From Bacillota bacterium (GTDB taxonomy: Bacteria > Bacillota > Clostridia > Lachnospirales > Lachnospiraceae), in contig JAEZLH010000018.1 of the NCBI GenBank assembly GCA_023435895.1, positions 1 to 15,769 of the forward strand: a DNA stretch of 15,769 bases, written 5' to 3'. Both the position numbers and the translations under genes were made by a program. This document shows, one piece after another, positions 1-5,374 of the stretch. Below the pieces are notes generated by a model. That model ran no database searches. It was not told where the DNA came from and saw nothing but the letters and a program-made list of their open reading frames with translations. The first letter of the stretch is position 1. The number at the start of each line of letters is the position of its first letter.

Positions 1-129
1 GAGTGGTCGTGGTCGGACAGTGAGTGGTCGTAGTCGGACAGTGAGTGGTCGTGGTCGGACAGTGAGTGGTCGTGGTCGGACAATGTGTGGTAGTTGTAGT
101 CGGACAATGAGTGGTCGTAGTCGGACATT
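1..129 (-). repeat. 21-bp coding tandem repeat (CPTTTTH units)
   Basis: Six units are visible: 1-21, 22-42, 43-63, 64-84, a 24-bp variant at 85-108, and 109-129. The plus-strand consensus is GAGTGGTCGTGGTCGGACAGT with few substitutions. Every length difference is a multiple of 3, so the minus-strand frame of the CAA gene is kept and each unit encodes Cys-Pro-Thr4-His. The array continues past the left edge, so its copy number is unknown. Confidence 0.95.
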
Positions 130-1114
130 GATTCTTAGGTAAATTACCATTAAATAAAAAGTTATGGACTTCCGTATGGTTATCCTTAATTAGTTTTGGT
201 ACATATTTATTCACAATAACACCTCCTTCAATACTTCCTGCAAGTGTGTACACGGTTGCAGAGGGCGCAAATAAGGTTCCCTGAAAGTTCATTTTCGATG
301 TTGAAATAGAGTTTGCATTATGGAAATTCCAGAATAATAATCTCTTTTCCTCTTCCGTTGGTATATTTCCCGGAGTAAGCTCCTTACAGGATTGTTCTGA
401 TGGTGTGGGAAGAATTCTTGGTATTTTAGTACTTCTGGTGATAGAATAATTACCAAAGTTGACAGTATTGCCGGATACATTGATTAGTATGGTGGATTTT
501 TCAGGAGCAATGATGGTTATGCCATATATATCTAGAAGCGAGTTTCCACCAAAACCAACAATGTTCTTTGGTGGAGCGATTCTGGAAACACTGATATTAA
601 ATATATTGATATCCTTATTTAATCCAATCATATATATATTGCCATAGCAATTTAGCACTTCTGTAGTTCCTTGCTCACTTTCTGTATCAGCCCACTTGTT
701 TGCTGCACTCTTAAAATATAAAAAGAGTTCTTCAAAATTAATAGGTAATTTGTTGACTCGAATTGGCTGTTTATTGGAGTTTGCATTCGCATAGGTAACT
801 TTTTTTACATCATAATTACCAGAAGGAGTCATTACGGTATTTCCACCGTAGTTACTTCCTTGATTCCAGAAAAGGTTTCCACCTACGACTAAGGTGGGGT
901 CAGTTCCGTAGGGAGGATTTGGCTTATTGTGCGGGTCACCGATGGCTGCTCCGACTCCGAAGCTTTCAAATTTGGCATTTTGACCAACAGCAACTCTACC
1001 TTCCACATGACTCTTTTGTTGTGATGCTTCTGACTGGACGATCAAATTATACTTTTTGATTACTTCCAAGGGGGTGCTGTCAGAAAAGGGTTTCGTAGTA
1101 GAATATATATCCAT
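1..1114 (-). CDS. Choice-of-anchor-A (CAA) domain protein with C-terminal CPTTTTH repeats, 3' end beyond the window
   Basis: An uninterrupted minus-strand reading frame of 371 codons runs from ATG at 1114-1112 to the left edge with no stop, so the gene is partial. The start is supported by AGGAG 8 nt upstream. Residues about 18-328 carry the CAA pattern: KKYNLIVQ (20-27), VEGRVAVGQNA (37-47), LVVGGNLFWNQGSNYGGN (75-92), LLFWNFHNANSIS (259-271), FQGTLFAPSATV (277-288) and the closing VHNFLFNGNLP (316-326). From Cys330 the protein becomes tandem CPTTTTH repeats; six are visible and one has an extra Thr. CAA proteins are generally cell-surface or spore-surface proteins, and the anchor varies. 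No signal peptide is visible (it starts MDIYSTTKPF), which would fit a spore-coat or exosporium protein made in the mother cell rather than Sec export; that part is inference. The divergent neighbour is a glycosyltransferase. The CAA assignment is firm; the exact role is unknown. Confidence 0.85.
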   Translation of the reverse strand, partial: MDIYSTTKPFSDSTPLEVIKKYNLIVQSEASQQKSHVEGRVAVGQNAKFESFGVGAAIGDPHNKPNPPYGTDPTLVVGGNLFWNQGSNYGGNTVMTPSGNYDVKKVTYANANSNKQPIRVNKLPINFEELFLYFKSAANKWADTESEQGTTEVLNCYGNIYMIGLNKDINIFNISVSRIAPPKNIVGFGGNSLLDIYGITIIAPEKSTILINVSGNTVNFGNYSITRSTKIPRILPTPSEQSCKELTPGNIPTEEEKRLLFWNFHNANSISTSKMNFQGTLFAPSATVYTLAGSIEGGVIVNKYVPKLIKDNHTEVHNFLFNGNLPKNQCPTTTTHCPTTTTTHCPTTTTHCPTTTTHCPTTTTHCPTTTT

Positions 1115-1199
1115 ATTGTTCGCTCCTATTATCAGACTATATTTAATTGCCATATTTTAATGTGTAATATTTTTTTGATTATTAGTTAACTCCCTAACA

Positions 1200-1226
1200 C
1201 ATTATATGAATCTTTTGACGAAATGT
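1200..1226 (-). promoter_or_regulatory. Possible sigma-K-like promoter of the CAA gene
   Basis: Read on the minus strand, CATATAATG (1208-1200) fits the sigma-K -10 pattern CATAnnnT. It is preceded after 16 nt by AC (1226-1225) within CACA, fitting the AC -35 element. The predicted leader is about 75-80 nt. This is a pattern match only, in AT-rich DNA where chance matches occur. Confidence 0.3.
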
Positions 1227-1327
1227 GTCGCAAAAAATGAAAATACGAATCAGAATATAGATAGATTAAGATATCAACTATGATTAATGGAGCAAAAGTT
1301 CTGTTTATATTGTGGTAATTGCTATCT

Positions 1328-1357
1328 ACACAAGGTCTATTGCTTTGTGTTTTTTTA
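1328..1357 (+). terminator. Weak terminator-like hairpin
   Basis: ACACAA (1328-1333) pairs with TTGTGT (1345-1350), followed by a run of T to 1356. The stem is only 6 bp and no plus-strand gene lies upstream. It may end antisense or stray transcription, or be chance. Confidence 0.3.
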
Positions 1358-1430
1358 ATGCAAATAAACTATTTTGAAAGATCTCTTGGCTTCTTGAACA
1401 ACCTTGGAAGAAATTTTTGGTGGTAGAAGA

Positions 1431-1439
1431 TGTTATAAT
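1431..1439 (+). promoter_or_regulatory. Extended -10 promoter for the glycosyltransferase
   Basis: TGTTATAAT matches an extended -10 element (TGn plus a perfect TATAAT at 1434-1439). No good -35 hexamer lies at 16-18 bp, which is tolerable for extended -10 promoters. Transcripts would start near 1446 and include the hairpin at 1504-1567. Confidence 0.45.
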
Positions 1440-1503
1440 GAAATATTAATCGTAAAGAAAGTCCTTTTGGCATAGTTTTATAGTAAGAAAGAACATGAGA
1501 ATC

Positions 1504-1567
1504 TTACAAAATAAAATCCGAAAAGAATGTCGGGACGACATTATATGGAACGGATTCTATTTTGTAA
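1504..1567 (+). repeat. 64-bp inverted repeat / long hairpin in the glycosyltransferase leader
   Basis: The left arm TTACAAAATAAAATCCG (1504-1520) and right arm CGGATTCTATTTTGTAA (1551-1567) are complementary at 16 of 17 positions. Inside lies a second stem, AATGTCG (1526-1532) with CGACATT (1536-1542), around a GGA loop. The structure ends about 10 nt before the presumed ribosome binding site. Its outer ends match those of the hairpin at 14774-14857, so it may be a small mobile palindromic repeat, a leader regulator, or both. Confidence 0.75.
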
Positions 1568-1585
1568 TGTCCTTAATGGAAAGGC

Positions 1586-2890
1586 ATGGTCAATATTATG
1601 AAAGTTGGAATACTGACAATGTTCAACGGCTTAGCCAGCATCTATTCTCTGGTCAATGTTGTGGCGGATCATATTAGGATGCTACTGGATGGGGGAGAAG
1701 AGGTAAGTCTTTTTGTATGTGAAGATTTACCGGAGAAGGAGAAGTCGGGGATCTATTTGGACCCCAGAATAAAATGGGTAAAGGTATGTAATCGATACAA
1801 TGGAAAACAAATTCATTGGAGGGATTATAGTTCTCCGGAAATGGATATTCATAAGAATTTTATGGAGGAAGCCGAGGCTATTGGGAAAGATTTGACTGTA
1901 AAACTTAAAGAAATTGATGTTTGCATTATGCATGACATTCATTATCAGGGTTGGCATCTGGTTCACAATGTGGCGGTCCGTTATGCGGCAATAAGGCTGC
2001 CCCGTTTAAGATTTATTGCAGTCACCCATTCCCTGCCGGATGAAAGTCAGGTGAACAATCAAGTATCCTGGCCTCATTCGGCAAGATATACGCCAATGAA
2101 AAATACAATTTATGCTTATCCCACGGAATGCGGCTTGCCCTCCCTCTCCAGACAATATCAAGTGAATCAAAGTGCTTGCAGAGTACTGAATAATTCGTTG
2201 GACTTAATTGGTAATATGAGTGACCAGGTGGTAGATTTACATAATAAAGTAGATTTGCTCTCTCCCGATATATTAATTGTGTATCCGGGAAGATTTACAA
2301 AAGGAAAAAAATTTGAGAAGGTGGCAATGCTTGCGGGTGCAATTGAAACGGTAAGCTCTCTGTCTGTAAAGGTGGTTTTTAGTGAATTCTCAGCACTTGA
2401 TACCAATTCTGTTCATTATAAAGCGGAAATATGGAAGGCGGGAAAATCCTGTGGAATAGATCCGGAACATTTGATTTTTGTCAGCGATTATGGATATCCG
2501 ATGGGGCTACGGAGAGATTCCATATTAGATTTGTTCACACTTTCTAATCTTTTTATTTGCCCATCTACTTCTGAATCCTTCGGGCTAATTGCTTTGGAGG
2601 CAGCAGCAATGGGGAACTTCCTGGTGTTAAACGAGGCGGTTCCGGCGCTAAAAGAACTGGGGGATACGCTAGGAGCCTATTTTTTAAGATGGGATGCCAG
2701 AAACTTTGGGTATAGCACGCAAGAGAGCTATTATCCGAGTGAAAAGGCTTATTATGAGGAACATGGAAAAATCATAGTAGAAGCAATGACCAAGAATCAA
2801 GTGATTCAGGCAAAAAGAAAGGTAAGACAACGATACAGCCCTAAGTGGGTTTATGAAAATCAATTGAAGAAAATGTTATATGAAGGGTGA
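1586..2890 (+). CDS. GT-B fold glycosyltransferase (GT4-like)
   Basis: A 434-residue protein that should transfer a sugar from a nucleotide-sugar donor in the cytoplasm; donor and acceptor cannot be told from sequence. It begins with a Rossmann-type strand (MKVGILTMFNG, from residue 5). The C-terminal donor half has VYPGRFTKGKKFEKV (about 233-247) and the family EX7E motif in ESFGLIALEA, with Glu330 and Glu338. The length is normal for GT4. The start at 1586 has GGA 5 nt upstream; Met5 at 1598 is a possible alternative because the motif begins there, but its spacing from AAGG is long (13 nt). The gene is divergent from the Thr-rich CAA gene, so that protein is an attractive but untested acceptor. 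No clear terminator follows. Confidence 0.85.
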   Translation: MVNIMKVGILTMFNGLASIYSLVNVVADHIRMLLDGGEEVSLFVCEDLPEKEKSGIYLDPRIKWVKVCNRYNGKQIHWRDYSSPEMDIHKNFMEEAEAIGKDLTVKLKEIDVCIMHDIHYQGWHLVHNVAVRYAAIRLPRLRFIAVTHSLPDESQVNNQVSWPHSARYTPMKNTIYAYPTECGLPSLSRQYQVNQSACRVLNNSLDLIGNMSDQVVDLHNKVDLLSPDILIVYPGRFTKGKKFEKVAMLAGAIETVSSLSVKVVFSEFSALDTNSVHYKAEIWKAGKSCGIDPEHLIFVSDYGYPMGLRRDSILDLFTLSNLFICPSTSESFGLIALEAAAMGNFLVLNEAVPALKELGDTLGAYFLRWDARNFGYSTQESYYPSEKAYYEEHGKIIVEAMTKNQVIQAKRKVRQRYSPKWVYENQLKKMLYEG

Positions 2891-2910
2891 GAGGGATAAA
2901 TTCAATTATC

Positions 2911-2958
2911 TCATAAATATTAATTGTGTTACTATTCATAAATATGACAGTTGTGTTA
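2911..2958. repeat. Short imperfect direct duplication
   Basis: CATAAATAT at 2912-2920 and 2937-2945 is each followed by TTGTGTTA (2924-2931 and 2951-2958), giving two copies of a roughly 22-bp unit with a differing centre. It lies in the convergent gap between the glycosyltransferase and the AraC-type gene. Meaning unknown. Confidence 0.5.
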
Positions 2959-3012
2959 AAGAGTAATTTCGGTAGGAAGCCTAGAGATGAGCTTAAGAAC
3001 AAGTATGGATTA

Positions 3013-3903
3013 TTATAGCTCAGCAATAGGATAATATAAATCACACTCACAATATTTCTTATTGCATTTGGCATAATTCACATATTCAAAATGAAAGTTC
3101 TCCTTTAAGTCAAACTGTATGGTAGGAGCCCAAACATGGTTAGCATAATTCCAAATTGATTCCAAGGATTTGGAGGAGAGCTCTTCCGGACGATGGGAGC
3201 CCATATAGGTGAAGACTCCATATTTATGAGCCTTGATATGTTTGATTTTCATATTAGGGGCAAGGATGCTGTTATGGTCGACCTGCACGGAGGGCTGATA
3301 GAGGGTTGTTTTGCTGTGGCTATTCAAAATGGTAGTCAACCCGATATAGACATCCTTTGATAAAGGGTTAATGACCAGGGGGCGATGATGATAAAAGAAG
3401 TCCACCCCATATCGATTAGCAGTTTGGTTCTTTTGGTTATCTTCCCTATCGATCTCATATTCTATTCCGGCAAGAGAAAAGCCGGGTAATACCGTCACCG
3501 AACGAAAGAAAATTAACCCATCTCCTGCAAGATTGATAAAATCGGCATTGAACCGATCCAAAATCTTAAGGGGGGTGGGATTTTTTCGCCATTTTGAGGG
3601 GGTTGTATTATATTCTTCCTTAAACACCCGATTATAGGTGCGTTCACTACCAAAGGAGTATTTACAGGATATGTACTCAATATTATAGTTTTCGTTGATT
3701 AAATCACTAAGCGAAGATGCAATCCTACGTCTTCTTACATATTCCATCAATCCGGTAGAAGTAGCTCCCTTCCATATGCGCAGCAAATGGAATTTGGAAA
3801 CATTGACATTCTCTGAGATACTATCCAGGTTAATATTCTCCAGTAAATGAGCTTCCATATACTCTGTAGTATTCTTTATAATCTCCAATAAATTATTATC
3901 CAT
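3013..3903 (-). CDS. AraC-family regulator with C-terminal effector-binding (GyrI/Rob-like) domain
   Basis: A 296-residue transcription factor. Residues about 1-105 form the double helix-turn-helix AraC DNA-binding domain, with the usual order here at the N terminus: YMEAHLLENINLDSISENVN, then SKFHLLRIWK, then GFGSERTYNRVFK-like residues (CKYSFGSERTYNRVFKEEY) and TPSKWRK. The rest resembles the Rob/BmrR/GyrI-type ligand-binding domain, ending in the typical CNKKYCECDLYYPI. Proteins of this plan usually sense hydrophobic or cationic small molecules and activate efflux or resistance genes. ATG at 3903 follows GGGTGG. The gene is divergent from the nucleotidyltransferase/UvrA-like operon, and the spacer carries repeats it could bind. 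The target and ligand are inferred, not seen. Confidence 0.85.
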   Translation of the reverse strand: MDNNLLEIIKNTTEYMEAHLLENINLDSISENVNVSKFHLLRIWKGATSTGLMEYVRRRRIASSLSDLINENYNIEYISCKYSFGSERTYNRVFKEEYNTTPSKWRKNPTPLKILDRFNADFINLAGDGLIFFRSVTVLPGFSLAGIEYEIDREDNQKNQTANRYGVDFFYHHRPLVINPLSKDVYIGLTTILNSHSKTTLYQPSVQVDHNSILAPNMKIKHIKAHKYGVFTYMGSHRPEELSSKSLESIWNYANHVWAPTIQFDLKENFHFEYVNYAKCNKKYCECDLYYPIAEL

Positions 3904-3937
3904 AAACCACCCATAATCCCAAAATTCAATCGTGATT

Positions 3938-4010
3938 CGATTGTCAATTACCTTGCCACTGTTGTTATAGAACGCTGATGTATGTTGTGTGTGGCGGTTG
4001 TTGACAATCG
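3938..4010. promoter_or_regulatory. Perfect inverted repeat CGATTGTCAA / TTGACAATCG
   Basis: The 10-bp arms at 3938-3947 and 4001-4010 are perfect inverted copies 63 bp apart (start to start), about six helical turns. Each arm reads TTGACA outward, like a -35 box. On the plus strand TATAAT at 4020-4025 is only 13 bp from TTGACA, too close, although TTGTTG at 3998-4003 is 16 bp away. This could be an operator pair for the AraC-type regulator or divergent promoter elements. Confidence 0.5.
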
Positions 4011-4123
4011 AAACATAGCTATAATAAGTGACTGTTGTCAGTGAGAAATTACCCTGATGTTCTTATATTATAGCATAGCGTAGTTTTTAGGAACAATATA
4101 TGGAAGGCACAAAAGAGAAGTCC

Positions 4124-4195
4124 GCAATTTTTGTCTTGTTTTTAAAGGGATGGAGCAATTTTTGTCATAAAATCCTTGAGGAAAATCGCTATAAT
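4124..4195 (+). promoter_or_regulatory. Activator-type promoter: 12-bp direct repeats upstream of TATAAT
   Basis: GCAATTTTTGTC occurs perfectly at 4124-4135 and 4155-4166, 31 bp apart, about three helical turns. The second copy ends exactly where a -35 hexamer would begin relative to the perfect TATAAT at 4190-4195. That -35 position (ATAAAA) is poor, so the promoter would need help. This layout suits an AraC-type activator; the adjacent regulator is the obvious candidate. Confidence 0.5.
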
Positions 4196-4432
4196 GAATG
4201 TAATAGATGTAATGGATAAAGAACAGATGGAAGGCATCGTAGAAGTAATCCTAATAGGTAATAACATTGAGGGCAGGAACTGACAAAATCAAGACTATAA
4301 TAGAGTTGGTATGGAGCTGACTATCTGATGAGTATGAAGAATAATTTATTTGTTATGAAATGCGATAATCTATTATACAATGCCAGCACTTATTTCGTAA
4401 TTACCTAATAAATAATTGATTTGGAGGTAGAA

Positions 4433-5356
4433 ATGGAGAAGTATAACCAGGAGGAAATAACACTACGCTATCAAGAAGCAGCAAATAGCTTTATTAATAA
4501 AATTAAATGCGATCCAAATGTGATTGCTGTAATTATCAGCGGAAGTCTGGCCTATGATCAGGTATGGGAGAAAAGTGATATCGATATGACGCTGGTGGTA
4601 AGGGATCAGGTTTTAAAGCAGGAATCCTTTTGTATTGTTGAAGATGACATTACAATAAATGTATATTTAATCACTCGAAGCAGCTTTAAGAGATTTTTGG
4701 AGAGCTTAAGTGGGGGCTCCGTTATGCATTCGTATTTTTCAAAAGGACATATTGTTTATAGTACCGATGAAAGCCTTTACGAGTACTTTGAAGAATATAA
4801 AACCATTGGTCAGGATGATATTGCAATGACTGTGTTTTACGATGCCTGTGAATTGGTTCATATTTATGAAAAATGTCAAAAGTGGATTAAGGTAAAAAGA
4901 GATCCGCTCTATGCACAGCTCTATTTAATTAAGGCAGCAGAGATTATTGCCCGCATGGAATTATGCTTACACGGGGAACTGCCTACAAGAGAAGCAATAA
5001 AAAGAGCCTATGAAATCAACCCGGAATTAATTTCGGTTTATTATAATCATGCCATGTCTCATCACTACAGCGAGGAAGAGATAATGATCGCCATAGAGAG
5101 GATGGATCATTATATGGAGAGTCATTTGGATATCATTCGAAAACCAGCCCTTGATTATATGTCGGACGGTGAAATGAAGACGGTAACCATGATAACAAAA
5201 TATTTTCATAAGGACAGCCCTTTTATCATTAGTATTTTCGATTATCTTGCAGACAAAGGGGTAATTGCCAAGGTATCTCAGACAATTAAGATTACCCCCA
5301 AAAGCAGGATGGCGGTGGATGAAATAGCTTATCAGTATATTGATTTTATGAGATAA
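4433..5356 (+). CDS. Nucleotidyltransferase-fold protein (DNA polymerase beta superfamily)
   Basis: A 307-residue protein starting at ATG 4433, chosen because GGAGG (4423-4427) lies 5 nt upstream; the in-frame TTG at 4421 would overlap that site. The N-terminal part has the nucleotidyltransferase signature: GS at 37-38 followed by SDIDM with Asp49 and Asp51, the expected metal ligands. The middle is helical (about 125-235), and the end (about 245-300) looks like a small winged-helix segment. Members of this superfamily modify antibiotics (aminoglycoside or lincosamide adenylylation), proteins or RNA; the substrate here cannot be assigned. It is 18 nt upstream of the UvrA-like gene and surely cotranscribed, behind an AraC/effector-domain regulator, which favours a drug or DNA-damage response. 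The fold is firm; the role is not. Confidence 0.8.
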   Translation: MEKYNQEEITLRYQEAANSFINKIKCDPNVIAVIISGSLAYDQVWEKSDIDMTLVVRDQVLKQESFCIVEDDITINVYLITRSSFKRFLESLSGGSVMHSYFSKGHIVYSTDESLYEYFEEYKTIGQDDIAMTVFYDACELVHIYEKCQKWIKVKRDPLYAQLYLIKAAEIIARMELCLHGELPTREAIKRAYEINPELISVYYNHAMSHHYSEEEIMIAIERMDHYMESHLDIIRKPALDYMSDGEMKTVTMITKYFHKDSPFIISIFDYLADKGVIAKVSQTIKITPKSRMAVDEIAYQYIDFMR

Positions 5357-5374
5357 AGGATGGGAGGAAGAACG

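Larger units (their letters stand above)
1115..1585. other. Divergent intergenic region between the CAA gene and the glycosyltransferase
   Basis: This stretch holds no convincing gene. It contains a possible sigma-K-like promoter for the minus-strand gene (1200-1226), a weak hairpin with a T run (1328-1357), an extended -10 promoter (1431-1439) and a long hairpin (1504-1567) in the leader of the glycosyltransferase. The remainder is AT-rich with no recognisable structure. Confidence 0.6.
3904..4432. other. Regulatory spacer between the AraC-type gene and the nucleotidyltransferase operon
   Basis: A gene-poor stretch of about 530 bp containing a perfect 10-bp inverted repeat (3938-3947/4001-4010), a TATAAT at 4020-4025, a 12-bp direct repeat (4124-4135 and 4155-4166) and TATAAT boxes at 4190-4195 and 4296-4301. 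Two tiny open frames (4194-4283, 4328-4408) are not convincing genes. Its length suggests a long regulated leader. Confidence 0.6.

Noticed and set aside
1..129. CRISPR-like array
   Set aside because: Units are contiguous 21-bp tandem copies without spacers and keep a coding frame in the CAA gene.
459..647. Short plus-strand frame, and a minus frame at 289-480
   Set aside because: Both lie in other frames of the CAA gene and have no ribosome binding site or family resemblance.
1495..1677. 60-codon plus-strand frame
   Set aside because: It overlaps the leader hairpin and the start of the glycosyltransferase, and lacks a ribosome binding site.
4194..4283. 29-codon frame after the TATAAT at 4190
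   Set aside because: Its start overlaps the promoter -10, so it could not be on that transcript.
4421..4432. TTG start for the nucleotidyltransferase
   Set aside because: It contains the GGAGG that serves the ATG at 4433.
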